From Streptomyces triculaminicus (GTDB taxonomy: Bacteria > Actinomycetota > Actinomycetes > Streptomycetales > Streptomycetaceae): a stretch of 64,000 bases of DNA. The stretch covers positions 496,001-560,000 of the forward strand of contig NZ_JAFMOF010000003.1 in NCBI RefSeq assembly GCF_017349075.1, given 5' to 3'. The notes below the pieces were generated by a model. That model was not told the origin of the DNA and did not search any database. It worked only from the letters and a program-made list of their open reading frames with translations. This document shows positions 30,424 through 40,786 of the stretch, one piece after another. Numbering within the stretch: position 1 is the stretch's first letter; the number at the start of each line of letters is the position of its first letter. A program made the translations under genes and the position numbers.

Positions 30424-31422
30424 ATGACGGCACCACTGCACGATACGGGCGCGGCAGGGGCCGCCGCCGTCGATGTCGCCACCGCCGTGCCCGGCAAGGC
30501 CATCGAGGGGCGTTCCCCGTGGCGCATCGCCTGGATGCGCCTCAAACGCGACAGGGTGGCGCTCGCCGGCGGGGTGGTGGTCCTGCTGCTCATCCTGGTG
30601 GCGGCCTTCGCTCCGCTCATCGTGGGGCTGCTGGGGCACCCGCCGAACGAATTCCATGAAGAAACGATTGATCCGTTCTTCAGCACCCCCAAGGGGTCCT
30701 GGGGAGGCATCAGTTCGGACTTCCTCTTCGGCGTCGAGCCGGGCAACGGCCGCGACGTCTTCAGCCGGGTCGTCTACGGCGCCCGGGTCTCGCTGCTCGT
30801 GGCCTTCCTCTCGGCGCTCGTCGCGGTGGCGCTCGGCACGGTGTTCGGGATCGTCGCCGGCTACTTCGGCGGCTGGGTCGACGCCGTCGTCAGCCGGGTG
30901 ATGGACCTGCTGCTCGCCTTCCCCCAACTGCTGTTCATCATCGCCCTGGTGTCCGTGGTGCCCAACTCGCTGTGGGGGCTGCAGGGGTCGGGCGTGCGGA
31001 TGGCCGTGCTGATCGCCGTGATCGGCTTCTTCGGCTGGCCGTACGTGGGGCGCATCGTGCGCGGCCAGACCCTCTCGCTGCGGGAGCGGGAGTACGTGGA
31101 GGCGGCGCGCAGCCTGGGCGCGGGCCGCGGCTACATCCTCTTCCGCGAGCTGCTGCCCAACCTGGTGGCGCCCATCACCGTCTACACCACCCTGATGATC
31201 CCGACCAACGTGCTCACCGAGGCCGCGCTGAGCTTCCTGGGCGCGGGGGTCAAACCGCCGACCGCCTCCTGGGGGCAGATGCTCTCCAAGGCCGTCACGA
31301 CCTACGAGGCCGACCCGATGTTCATGATCATCCCGGGTGTGGCCATCTTCGTCACCGTGCTGGCGTTCAACCTCTTCGGCGACGGCGTGCGCGACGCGCT
31401 GGACCCGAAGGGCTCGCGCTAG
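30424..31422 (+). CDS. Oligopeptide ABC transporter permease, OppC/DppC type
   Basis: 332-residue inner-membrane permease. An N-terminal oppC_N segment (WRIAWMRLKRDRVALAGGVV) precedes the binding-protein-dependent transport domain with six predicted helices. The EAA loop EYVEAARSLGAGRGYILFRE (about 220-240) contacts the ATPases. Unusually for opp operons, the OppC-type permease comes first, before the binding protein and OppB. Start ATG 30424 follows GAGAGGGG by about 12 bases. Confidence 0.93.
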   Translation: MTAPLHDTGAAGAAAVDVATAVPGKAIEGRSPWRIAWMRLKRDRVALAGGVVVLLLILVAAFAPLIVGLLGHPPNEFHEETIDPFFSTPKGSWGGISSDFLFGVEPGNGRDVFSRVVYGARVSLLVAFLSALVAVALGTVFGIVAGYFGGWVDAVVSRVMDLLLAFPQLLFIIALVSVVPNSLWGLQGSGVRMAVLIAVIGFFGWPYVGRIVRGQTLSLREREYVEAARSLGAGRGYILFRELLPNLVAPITVYTTLMIPTNVLTEAALSFLGAGVKPPTASWGQMLSKAVTTYEADPMFMIIPGVAIFVTVLAFNLFGDGVRDALDPKGSR

Positions 31423-31548
31423 CCGCCCGCAGCACCGCCGCACCACCGCCCGCTTCCGGTCGTACACCGCCCCTGTCGTCCCGTCAGGAGGCCGTTCCCG
31501 AACACCGCCGGCCCCCGGGCCGGCGACAATCACGGAGGTCGCGACATC

Positions 31549-33321
31549 TTGGCAACCCAGAGAAACTCCCGGCGCGCACTCGCCGCGGGGGCGGCCCTCG
31601 TGGTCGCGGCCCTGGTCGGTACCACCGCCTGCGGCGGCGGTGGCGGCAAGGACGGCAAGCACGGCGGCAAGGCCCCGGGATTCAACGCCGGCATCGACAA
31701 GGTGGCGAGCGCCTCCGACAAGAAGGGCGGCGAGCTGCGGTTCATCGGAACCCAGGACGCCGACTCCTGGGACCCGCAGCGCGGCTACTACGGCTTCATG
31801 TGGGACTTCGCCCGCTTCTACACCCGCACGCTGGTCACCCCGAAGGCGGCGCCCGGCAAGGAGAGCCGGGCCGTCGTCCCCGACATGGCCACCGACACCG
31901 GCAAGGTCTCGGCCGACAAGAAGACCTACACCTTCACCCTGAGGGACGGCCTGACCTGGGAGGACGGCCAGCCGATCACGTCGAGGCACATCAAGTACGG
32001 CATCGAGCGCACCTGGGCCCAGGACAAGATCTCCGGCGGCCCGCTGTGGCTCATGCAGGCCCTCGACCCGGACAAGACCTACAAGGGCCCGTACAAGGAC
32101 GACAGCCCCGACAAGCTCGGGCTGAAGGCGATCGAGACGCCGGACGACAAGACCATCGTCTTCAAGCTGCCCAAGGCCAACGGCGACTTCCCGCAGATGC
32201 TGGCGCTGCCCGCCGCCGCCCCCGTGCGCCCGGACAAGGACACCGCGGAGAAGTACGGGCAGAAGCCGTTCTCCAGCGGCCCCTACCGGTGGGTGTCGTA
32301 CACCCCCAACAAGGGCCTGGAGCTGGTGCGCAACGAGAAGTGGAAGCGGGAGTCGGACCCCGTCCGCAAGGCGCTGCCCGACAAGATCACGGTCAAGCTC
32401 TCCACCAACGCCGACGACATGGACAACCGCCTGATCGCCGGCGACTACGACCTCGACATCAACGCCACCGGCATGGGCTCGGCCGGCCGCCAGAAGGCCC
32501 TGCAGTCGGCCAAGGCGAACGTCGACAACCCCCAGACCGGCTTCATCCGCTACGCCGTCTTCCCGCAGACCGTGGCGCCGTTCGACAACGAGCACTGCCG
32601 CAAGGCCGTGATCTACGCGGCCGACCACACCTCGCTGCAGACCGCCCGCGGCGGCCCCGACGCGGGCGGCGACCTCGCCACCGGCATGATCCCGCCGTCG
32701 GTGGAGGGCTACGACCCCGGCTACGACCCGTTCCGGCTCAAGCAGGGCAAGCCCGACCTCGACAAGGCCAAGGAGGAGCTGAAGGCCTGCGGCAAGCCGG
32801 AGGGCTTCAAGACCACCATCGCCGTCCGCAACAACAAGCCGCCGGAGATCGCCACCGCCGAGTCGCTGCAGGCGGCGCTGAAGAAGGTCGGCATCCAGAC
32901 CGACATCGACCAGTACGACGGCGCCCAGACCACCGGCATCATCGGGGCGCCCAAGAACGTCAAGTCCAAGGGCTACGGCATCATCATCATGGGCTGGGGC
33001 GCCGACTTCCCCAGCGGCCAGGGCTTCCTGCAGCCCCTGACCGACGGCCGGTTCATCCTCGACAGCGGCAACAACAACTACGGCGAGATCAACGACCCCG
33101 CGATCAACAAGCTCTACGACCAGGCCATCGCGGAGACCGACCCGGCCAAGGCCGGGAAGATCTTCCAGGAGGCCAACAAGAAGGTCACCGAGGGCGGCTG
33201 GTACCTGCCCTTCGTCTTCGAGAAGAACATCATCTGGCGCAGCTCGCGGCTGACCAACGTCTACACCTCCGACGCCTACAACGGCCGCTACGACTACGCC
33301 TCGCTGGGCGTCGCCAAGTGA
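31549..33321 (+). CDS. Oligopeptide ABC transporter substrate-binding lipoprotein (SBP_bac_5)
   Basis: 590 residues from TTG 31549, which has GGAGGT 10 bases upstream. The leader has twin arginines (NSRRALAAGAAL) and a lipobox-like GTTACGGG, so it is anchored outside the membrane. The mature part is a class C peptide/nickel-binding fold: DSWDPQRGYYGFMWD, YTFTLRDGLTWEDGQPITS and YAVFPQTVAPFDNEHCRKAV. It lies between the two permease genes and is followed by a strong hairpin, a common way to raise binding-protein mRNA above that of the other subunits. Confidence 0.94.
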   Translation: MATQRNSRRALAAGAALVVAALVGTTACGGGGGKDGKHGGKAPGFNAGIDKVASASDKKGGELRFIGTQDADSWDPQRGYYGFMWDFARFYTRTLVTPKAAPGKESRAVVPDMATDTGKVSADKKTYTFTLRDGLTWEDGQPITSRHIKYGIERTWAQDKISGGPLWLMQALDPDKTYKGPYKDDSPDKLGLKAIETPDDKTIVFKLPKANGDFPQMLALPAAAPVRPDKDTAEKYGQKPFSSGPYRWVSYTPNKGLELVRNEKWKRESDPVRKALPDKITVKLSTNADDMDNRLIAGDYDLDINATGMGSAGRQKALQSAKANVDNPQTGFIRYAVFPQTVAPFDNEHCRKAVIYAADHTSLQTARGGPDAGGDLATGMIPPSVEGYDPGYDPFRLKQGKPDLDKAKEELKACGKPEGFKTTIAVRNNKPPEIATAESLQAALKKVGIQTDIDQYDGAQTTGIIGAPKNVKSKGYGIIIMGWGADFPSGQGFLQPLTDGRFILDSGNNNYGEINDPAINKLYDQAIAETDPAKAGKIFQEANKKVTEGGWYLPFVFEKNIIWRSSRLTNVYTSDAYNGRYDYASLGVAK

Positions 33322-33388
33322 CCGTCCGTCCGCTCAGCCGGCACACCCGCCGCCAGGCCCCGAAGGGCAGGTGAGGGCCGCGCGCGGC

Positions 33389-33419
33389 GGCCCCGGGGAC
33401 CGTCACGGTCCCCGGGGCC
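33389..33419 (+). terminator. Hairpin between binding-protein and permease genes
   Basis: 13-bp perfect stem GGCCCCGGGGACC/GGTCCCCGGGGCC with a 5-base loop, with further CGGCGG/CCGCCG pairing outside. Inside the operon, so more likely a partial terminator or mRNA-stabilising element than an operon end. Confidence 0.6.
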
Positions 33420-33438
33420 GGCCGCCGGGCCGACCGCA

Positions 33439-34433
<995 letters not shown>

Positions 34434-34437
<4 letters not shown>

Positions 34438-35513
34438 CGACCGCACCCGTACCCGCCCCCGGACACCCGCCGGACGCGTTCCTCGAGGTGCGCGACCTGC
34501 GCATCCACTTCCCCACCGACGACGGCCTGGTCAGGAGCGTCGACGGGCTCTCCTTCCGGCTGGAGAAGGGCCGCACCCTCGGCATCGTCGGCGAGTCCGG
34601 CTCCGGGAAGTCCGTCACCTCGCTGGGCATCATGGGCCTGCACACCGTCGGCCAGTACGGCCGCCGCCGGGCCCGGATCAGCGGCGAGATCTGGCTGGAC
34701 GGCAAGGAACTGATGAGCGCCGACCCCGACGAGGTGCGGCGGCTGCGCGGCCGCGAGATGGCGATGATCTTCCAGGACCCGCTGTCCGCCATGCACCCCT
34801 ACTTCACCGTCGGCGCCCAGATCGTCGAGGCCTACCGCGTCCACCACGACGTCGACAAGAAGACCGCCCGCAAGCGCGCCGTCGAGCTGCTGGACCGCGT
34901 CGGCATCCCGCAGCCCGACCAGCGGGCCGACGACTATCCCCACCAGTTCTCCGGCGGCATGCGCCAGCGCGCGATGATCGCCATGGCCCTGGTCAACAAC
35001 CCCGAGCTGCTCATCGCGGACGAGCCCACCACCGCCCTGGACGTCACCGTCCAGGCACAGATCCTCGACCTCATCCGCGACCTGCAGCAGGAGTTCGGCT
35101 CCGCCGTCATCATCATCACCCACGACCTGGGGGTCGTCGCCGAGCTCGCCGACGACATCCTGGTGATGTACGGCGGCCGCTGCGTCGAGCGCGGCCCCGC
35201 CGAGCAGGTCTTCCACCGCCCCCAGCACCCCTACACCTGGGGCCTGCTGGGCTCGATGCCGCGCATCGACCGCGAGCAGACCGAGCGGCTGATCCCCGTC
35301 AAGGGCTCGCCGCCCAGCCTGATCGACATGCCGCCCGGCTGCGCCTTCAGCCCGCGCTGCCCCTACGCCGACGTCCCCGCCGGCGGGATCACCCGTACCG
35401 AGCGGCCGGAGCTCGCCCTGGTGCCGGGCACGGACGGACACCACTCCGCCTGCCACATGACGCACGAGGAACGGGCGCGGATCTGGACCGAAGAGATCGC
35501 GCCGAAGCTGTGA
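34434..35513 (+). CDS. Oligopeptide ABC transporter ATP-binding protein, OppD type
   Basis: 359 residues from GTG 34434. Walker A GESGSGKSVT, signature QFSGGMRQRAM, Walker B ELLIADEPTTALD, H-loop IIITHDLGVVAE, and the C-terminal oligopeptide-transporter extension with Cys residues (PPGCAFSPRCPYAD, SACHMTHEE) that in some homologues binds an iron-sulfur cluster. Pairs with the OppF-type ATPase that follows. Confidence 0.95.
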
Positions 35514-35524
35514 AGGGTCATGAG

Positions 35525-36595
35525 ATGACGATTCCCGGGCAGCCGTCCGCGTCGCCGGAGCCGGCCGCGCCGCTGCTGAAGGTCGACGGCCTGGTCAAGC
35601 ACTTCCCCATCACCAAGGGCCTGCTGCGCCGCCGGACGGGCGCGGTGCAGGCCGTCGACGGCCTGACCTTCGACGTCCGCCCGGGGGAGACCCTGGGCGT
35701 CGTCGGCGAGTCCGGCTGCGGCAAGTCGACCATGGGCCGGCTGATCACCCGGCTGCTCGAACCCACCGCCGGGCGCATCGAGTTCGAGGGGCGGGACATC
35801 ACCCACCTCGGCGTCGCCGCGATGCGCCCGATGCGCCGCGACGTCCAGATGATCTTCCAGGACCCGTACTCCTCGCTGAACCCCCGGCACACCGTCGGCA
35901 CGATCGTCGGCGCGCCGTTCCGCCTCCAGGGCATCACGCCCGAGGGCGGGGTGAAGAAGGAGGTCCAACGGCTGCTGGGGCTCGTGGGCCTCAACCCCGA
36001 GCACTACAACCGCTATCCGCACGAGTTCTCCGGCGGCCAGCGCCAGCGCATCGGCATCGCCCGCGCCCTGGCCCTCAAGCCGAAGCTCGTGGTCGCGGAC
36101 GAGCCCGTCTCCGCGCTGGACGTCTCCATCCAGGCCCAGGTGGTCAACCTGCTGGACGACCTCCAGGAGGAGCTGGGGCTGACGTACGTCATCATCGCCC
36201 ACGACCTGTCGGTCATCCGGCACGTCTCGGACCGCATCGCGGTGATGTACCTCGGCAAGATCGTCGAGCTCGCCGACCGCACCCCGCTCTACACCGCGCC
36301 CCTGCACCCGTACACCCGGGCCCTGCTGTCCGCCGTGCCGGTGCCGGACCCCGCCCGGCGCACCCGGCGGACAAGGGAGCCCGCCGGCGGCGGAGGGCGG
36401 ATCCTGCTCAGGGGCGACGTGCCCTCGCCGATCTCGCCGCCGTCCGGATGCCGCTTCCACACCCGCTGCTGGAAGGCGACCGAGATCTGCGCACGCGAGG
36501 AGCCGCCGCTGCTGACCCTGCGGCCGGGACACGCGGCGGCCTGCCACCACCCGGAGGACGGCGGCGACTCCGGAGCGCGAGGTGCGGTCACCTGA
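35525..36595 (+). CDS. Oligopeptide ABC transporter ATP-binding protein, OppF type
   Basis: 356 residues from ATG 35525 (AGGG 9 bases upstream); a GTG at 35510 overlapping the oppD stop is also possible and adds five residues. Walker A GESGCGKSTM, signature EFSGGQRQRIG, Walker B KLVVADEPVSALD, H-loop VIIAHDLSVIRHV, and a C-terminal Cys-containing extension (GCRFHTRCWKATEIC). Last gene of the five-gene importer operon. Confidence 0.95.
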   Translation: MTIPGQPSASPEPAAPLLKVDGLVKHFPITKGLLRRRTGAVQAVDGLTFDVRPGETLGVVGESGCGKSTMGRLITRLLEPTAGRIEFEGRDITHLGVAAMRPMRRDVQMIFQDPYSSLNPRHTVGTIVGAPFRLQGITPEGGVKKEVQRLLGLVGLNPEHYNRYPHEFSGGQRQRIGIARALALKPKLVVADEPVSALDVSIQAQVVNLLDDLQEELGLTYVIIAHDLSVIRHVSDRIAVMYLGKIVELADRTPLYTAPLHPYTRALLSAVPVPDPARRTRRTREPAGGGGRILLRGDVPSPISPPSGCRFHTRCWKATEICAREEPPLLTLRPGHAAACHHPEDGGDSGARGAVT

Positions 36596-36700
36596 GAGTC
36601 ATGTCAGGCTGAGGCCAGGCGTGAGCCCGTGGGGAAGGGGGAGGGTGCGGAGTCGGCGCGGCCGCCGCACGCGGGAATCGCGCGGTCGAAGGGACGGCTC

Positions 36701-38263
36701 ATGGCACTCTCCCCCGCGATACGCCGGCTTCTGCCCAGCCGGGACTCCCTACGCCGGCATCTGCCCGGCCGGGACTCCCTCCGCCGGCATCTGCCCGGCC
36801 GGGACTCCCTCCGCCGGTGCCTGTCCGGCAAGGGCTTCATACGCCGGCGGGGGCCGGTCCGGCTCCTCGCCCTCGCCACGGCGGCGGCGACCGCCGGCGC
36901 GATAGCCGCCGGCCCCTCCTCCGTCCCCCGGCCCGGCCACCCGCTCGGCCCCGGCTCGGCGGGCATCGGCGACGCCTACTTCCCGGGCCTGGGCAACGGC
37001 GGCTTCGACGTCCGCCACTACGACCTCGACGTCCGCTACACCCCGGACAGCGGCCGCCTCGACGGGCGGACGACCCTCACCGCCCGCTCCACCCGGGGCC
37101 TGACCTCCTTCCACCTGGACCTGCAGCAGCTCAGGGCCGCCTCGGTCGAGGTGAACGGCCTGCCCGCCGCCTTCACCCAGGAGGGCGCAGAGCTGAAGAT
37201 CCGCCCCATGCTCCCGATCCCCAAGGGACGCGCCTTCACCACCACCGTCGCCTACGGCGGCGTCCCCCGGCCGCTCACCGGCCCCATCGTCTTCGGCTCC
37301 AAGTACGGCTGGATGAGGACCAAGGACGGCGTCTTCGTCGCCTGCGAGCCCAACGCGGCCTCCACCTGGTTCCCCTCCAGCGACCACCCCTCCGACAAGG
37401 CGACCTTCGACATCCGGATCAGGGCGCCCAAGGGCCTGACCGCCGTCTCGAACGGCCGGCTCCTGGCCACGCACGACCGCGGCTCCACCACCGTCGCCCA
37501 CTGGCGGGAGACCCGGCCCATGGCGCCCTACCTCGCCACCGCCACCATCGGGAAGTTCGACGTCAAGAAGGGCACCACGCCCGGCGGCATCCCCATCTAC
37601 GTCGCCACCGACCCCGCCCTGGCCGGCGGGCAGCTCGACTTCTACGGGCTGACCGCCGAGGCCACGGACTACTGGTCGCGGATCTTCGGCCCCTACCCCT
37701 TCGAGGAGACCGGCGCGATCGTCGACGACCTCCCCGAGGCCGGCTTCTCCCTGGAGACCCAGACCAAGCCCGTCTACTCGGCCGTCCGCGACGAGGCCAC
37801 GATCGTCCACGAGGTCGCCCACCAGTGGTTCGGCAACTCCGTCTCGGTCGAGCGGTGGAAGGACGTATGGCTCAACGAGGGCTTCGCCACCTACGCCGAG
37901 TGGCTGTGGGCCGAGCACAAGGGGCGCAAGAGCACCCACCGGTCCTTCCTCGAGGCCTACAACGAACGCAAGCCCGAGGACCCCTTCTGGAAGATCGACA
38001 TCGCCGATCCGCAGCGGGAGACCATGCTCTCGCGGGCCGTCTACTTCCGGGGCGCGATGACCCTGCAGATGCTCCGCGAGCGCGTGGGCGACAAGGCATT
38101 CTTCATGCTGCTGCGCAAGTGGACCAAGCTGCACCGGTACGGCAACGTCCGCACCGCCCAGTTCATCGGCCTCGCCGAGGGCGTCTCCGGCAAGGACCTG
38201 GGCCCCCTCTTCGACACCTGGCTCTCCAGCCGGAACCGGCCCACGCTGCCGTCCGGGCGCTAG
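36701..38263 (+). CDS. Exported M1-family aminopeptidase with N-terminal tandem repeats
   Basis: Zinc metallopeptidase, 520 residues from ATG 36701. The active site is complete: HEVAHQWFGN with the downstream Glu in NEGFATYAEWLW (about 370-400), and a GXMEN-like region. The first ~40 residues are four 10-residue repeats rich in Arg (PGRDSLRRHL and variants), followed by RRRGPVRLLALATAAATA, a signal-like helix, so the start of the mature protein and the leader length are unusual. The domain then begins at YFPGLGNGGFDVRHYDLDV. It follows the opp operon by 105 bases and could supply peptides. A terminator follows. Confidence 0.9.
   Translation: MALSPAIRRLLPSRDSLRRHLPGRDSLRRHLPGRDSLRRCLSGKGFIRRRGPVRLLALATAAATAGAIAAGPSSVPRPGHPLGPGSAGIGDAYFPGLGNGGFDVRHYDLDVRYTPDSGRLDGRTTLTARSTRGLTSFHLDLQQLRAASVEVNGLPAAFTQEGAELKIRPMLPIPKGRAFTTTVAYGGVPRPLTGPIVFGSKYGWMRTKDGVFVACEPNAASTWFPSSDHPSDKATFDIRIRAPKGLTAVSNGRLLATHDRGSTTVAHWRETRPMAPYLATATIGKFDVKKGTTPGGIPIYVATDPALAGGQLDFYGLTAEATDYWSRIFGPYPFEETGAIVDDLPEAGFSLETQTKPVYSAVRDEATIVHEVAHQWFGNSVSVERWKDVWLNEGFATYAEWLWAEHKGRKSTHRSFLEAYNERKPEDPFWKIDIADPQRETMLSRAVYFRGAMTLQMLRERVGDKAFFMLLRKWTKLHRYGNVRTAQFIGLAEGVSGKDLGPLFDTWLSSRNRPTLPSGR
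36721..36840 (+). repeat. Four 30-base tandem repeats inside the M1 peptidase leader
   Basis: Units begin at 36721, 36751, 36781 and 36811, each of the form (A/C)CGCCGGCATCTGCCCGGCC + GGGACTCCCT. Units 2 and 3 differ at one base; units 1 and 4 are diverged (3 and about 8 changes); a fifth partial unit starts at 36841. The length is in frame, adding ten residues per unit. Confidence 0.9.
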
Positions 38264-38265
38264 GG

Positions 38266-38303
38266 GGTGTCCCCCGGCCCCGGACCGGCTTGTCAGGGAC
38301 ACC
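38266..38303 (+). terminator. Terminator after the M1 peptidase
   Basis: 8-bp stem GGTGTCCC/GGGACACC enclosing a second CCGG...CCGG hairpin, beginning three bases after the stop codon. Confidence 0.6.
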
Positions 38304-38327
38304 GCCCGCGGCGAGTAAGAATGTCTG

Positions 38328-38996
38328 GTGCTCTCCGATCTGTTCAGCCCCTCCGTCCAGCACTCGCTCGACCTCGCCGGGATCTTCGTCTTCGCCATCT
38401 CGGGCGCGCTGCTCGCCGTCCGCAAGAACTTCGACGTCTTCGGCATGGCGGTGCTGGCGGAGGTCACGGCCCTGGGCGGCGGGCTGCTCCGGGACCTGAT
38501 CATCGGAGCCGTACCGCCCGCCGCCTTCACCGACCTCGGGTACTTCCTCACCCCGCTGGTCGCCACCGTGATCGTCTTCTTCCTCCACCCCGAGGTCGAG
38601 CGGATCACCAAGGCCGTGAACGTCTTCGACGCCGCCGGCCTCGGGCTCTTCTGCGTCGCGGGCACCGTCAAGGCCTACACGTACGGGCTCGGCCTCACCT
38701 TCGCCGCGACCCTGGGGCTCGCCACCGCCGTCGGCGGCGGCGTCCTGCGCGACATCCTCGCCCACGAGGTGCCCTCGCTGCTGCGCTGGGACCGCGACCT
38801 GTACGCCGTGCCGGCCATGGTGGGCGCCACGATGGCCGCACTGCTCCTGCGCTACGACGCGCTCAACGTCTCCACCAGCATGCTCTCGGCCGCGACCGCG
38901 TTCGTGCTGCGCCTGCTGGCCATGCGCTACAACTGGCGGGCGCCGCGCGCCTGGCACCGGCGCAGCGCGGCCACCGAGGACCCCGCCGCCGGGTAA
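38328..38996 (+). CDS. Trimeric intracellular cation (TRIC) channel family protein, UPF0126
   Basis: 222-residue membrane protein with seven predicted helices. The two UPF0126 repeats are clear: each carries a glycine-hinge signature, GGGLLRDLIIGAVP (about 47-60) and GGGVLRDILAHEVPSL (about 134-149). Bacterial TRIC proteins form homotrimeric potassium-permeable channels. GTG 38328 starts VLSDLFSPSVQHSLDLAG; no clear ribosome site, and TAAGAA just upstream hints at a short-leader mRNA. Likely a single-gene transcript. Confidence 0.9.
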   Translation: MLSDLFSPSVQHSLDLAGIFVFAISGALLAVRKNFDVFGMAVLAEVTALGGGLLRDLIIGAVPPAAFTDLGYFLTPLVATVIVFFLHPEVERITKAVNVFDAAGLGLFCVAGTVKAYTYGLGLTFAATLGLATAVGGGVLRDILAHEVPSLLRWDRDLYAVPAMVGATMAALLLRYDALNVSTSMLSAATAFVLRLLAMRYNWRAPRAWHRRSAATEDPAAG

Positions 38997-39017
38997 GGGC
39001 CGGGCGTATCGTTTCCG

Positions 39018-39608
39018 CTAGCGCACCGGCCGCCCCAGCCAGGCCGCGAGGCGGGTGTACACGTCCGCCCCCTCGGGCGCCGGCCGCACCGGCTCGAACG
39101 GCACGCCCTCACCCCGCCGCTCGGCCGGCAGGAAGCGCCGCGCCCAGTCCAGGACGGGCTCCGCGAGCTCCTGGTCCAGCGGCAGCGGGTGCCCGAGCGC
39201 CTCGGACAGGTCCCAGGTGTGCGTGACCGTCTCCAGCACCATCCCCGACGCGAGGTAGCCCCGGCCCGGGAGCTTCCCCCACGGCAGGTCCACCACCCGG
39301 TCCAGCGCCGCGTCGTCGGCCCAGCCGGCCGCCAGGCGCGCCCGCGCCTCGTCGTACGCGCGCCCCCAGCCGTCGTCCGCGACGTCCGTCGGCGGCCGGC
39401 CCCACACCACGTCGCCGGTCTCACCGATCGCCGCCCCGTCGCGCGCACCCAGCACCAGGTGCGCGAGCAGGGCGCGGACGTCGAACTCCGCACACGGCGT
39501 GGGGTCGCCGAGCCGGTCCGCCGGCACGGCGTGGACCAGCGCCGACAGCTGGGCGGTGGCACGGTCGAGGAGGGGGCGGGGGTCGAAGGCGGTGTCGGTG
39601 GCGTTCAC
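39018..39608 (-). CDS. TIGR03086-type metal-binding protein (DinB/maleylpyruvate isomerase-like)
   Basis: 196 residues from GTG 39608, with AGGGAGC 6 bases upstream. The longer frame (to 39848) overlaps the divergent regulator and is not supported. N-terminal mycothiol-dependent maleylpyruvate isomerase-like fold: PTPCAEFDVRALLAHLVLGA and MVLETVTHTWDLSEALGHPL provide His residues typical of the four-helix metal site. The substrate is unknown; the superfamily uses mycothiol or bacillithiol. Divergent from a WYL regulator, which may control it. Confidence 0.85.
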   Translation of the reverse strand: MNATDTAFDPRPLLDRATAQLSALVHAVPADRLGDPTPCAEFDVRALLAHLVLGARDGAAIGETGDVVWGRPPTDVADDGWGRAYDEARARLAAGWADDAALDRVVDLPWGKLPGRGYLASGMVLETVTHTWDLSEALGHPLPLDQELAEPVLDWARRFLPAERRGEGVPFEPVRPAPEGADVYTRLAAWLGRPVR

Positions 39609-39744
39609 GGGTTGCTCCCTGTCCGAGACGGTCGAATCCGGCCGGGGCGACCCGGCCAGGACAGAGCTTGCGCGCATAAGCTGACACCCGCCGTCATGTT
39701 TTCCCGCGATCGTGAACAGTGCGCCGGACGGCATGCTGGGCGGC

Positions 39745-40773
39745 GTGAAATCCGATCGTCTGCTGTCGATACTCCTGCTGCTCCAGACCCGCACCCGGGT
39801 GCCCGCCGCGGAGCTGGCCAAGCGCCTGGAAGTCTCCGTACGCACCATCTACCGCGACGTCGAATCGCTGTCCGCCTCCGGCGTGCCCGTCTACGCCGAG
39901 CGCGGCCGGCACGGCGGCATCGCGCTGCTCCCGGGCTTCCGCACCGACGTCACCGGCCTCACCGCCGACGAGGCGCGCGCCCTGTTCGTCCTCGCCGCCC
40001 CCGGCACCCACTCCGCCCTCGGCCTGGAGGGCGCCCTCGGCTCCGCGCTGCGCAAGGTCATGGCCGCCCTGCCCGCCCCGCACCGCCCCGCCGCCGAGGC
40101 CACCAGTCGCCGCATCCTCGTCGACCCCGTCCGCTGGCTGAGCACCCCGGCCCCTGCCCCGGCCGTCGACGTGGAGGACCTGCACACCGCCGTCCTCACC
40201 GACCGCCGGCTGCGCCTGCGCTACCGGCACGGCGGCCAGAGCGACCCGCGCACCTACACCGTCGACCCCTACGGCCTGGTCGCCAAGGCCGGCGTCTGGT
40301 ACCTCGTGGCGGACCGGCGGGGGCGCCCGCAGCTGTTCCGAGCGGACCGCGTCGCCGCCATGACCCTCACCGACGCGCCCGTCCGCCGACGCGCGGGCGT
40401 GGAACTGGCGGACGCCTGGGACGTGCTGCGTCGAGGGGTCGAGCAGCGGCCGGCGGAGCTCGTGGTCACCGCCCACGTCCGGCGCTCCCGCCTCGACATG
40501 TTCCTGCGCATGGTGGGCCCCCAGCTCACCGGCCCGCCCTCCGACGGCGACCCGGCCACCGTGGAGCTCGCCCTGCCCGAGGCCCGCTCCGCGCGGGCGC
40601 TGCTGGCCTTCGGGCCGGACGTGGAGGTGCTCTCCCCGCAGGCCGTGCGCGAGGACCTGGCCCAGCTGGCCGCGGCGGTCGTGGCCCAGTACGCACCTGT
40701 CGCGGGCGCCACCCGGCCCGGCCGCGCGGGGGAGGGGGGAAGGCCCGCTACCGGCCCGGCCCCCAGCTCGTAG
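39745..40773 (+). CDS. YafY-type transcriptional regulator (HTH_11 + WYL)
   Basis: 342 residues from GTG 39745 (ATG 39733 is the alternative). N-terminal winged helix: KSDRLLSILLLLQTRTRVPA and LAKRLEVSVRTIYRDVESLS (about 1-60). The WYL sensor domain spans about 140-215, with RLRYRHGG and AGVWYLVADRRGRPQLFRAD, and a WCX-like C-terminal part follows. WYL domains bind small ligands or nucleic acid. Divergent from the TIGR03086 gene (136-base gap), so local control is likely. Confidence 0.9.
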   Translation: MKSDRLLSILLLLQTRTRVPAAELAKRLEVSVRTIYRDVESLSASGVPVYAERGRHGGIALLPGFRTDVTGLTADEARALFVLAAPGTHSALGLEGALGSALRKVMAALPAPHRPAAEATSRRILVDPVRWLSTPAPAPAVDVEDLHTAVLTDRRLRLRYRHGGQSDPRTYTVDPYGLVAKAGVWYLVADRRGRPQLFRADRVAAMTLTDAPVRRRAGVELADAWDVLRRGVEQRPAELVVTAHVRRSRLDMFLRMVGPQLTGPPSDGDPATVELALPEARSARALLAFGPDVEVLSPQAVREDLAQLAAAVVAQYAPVAGATRPGRAGEGGRPATGPAPSS

Positions 40774-40776
40774 AAT
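40771..40776 (+). promoter_or_regulatory. Probable -10 element of the cysteine desulfurase gene
   Basis: TAGAAT lies 10 bases before ATG 40787, overlapping the stop of the WYL regulator (TAG at 40771-40773). No ribosome site, suggesting a leaderless or very short-leader mRNA. Confidence 0.45.
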
Positions 40777-40786
40777 CGTGCCCACC

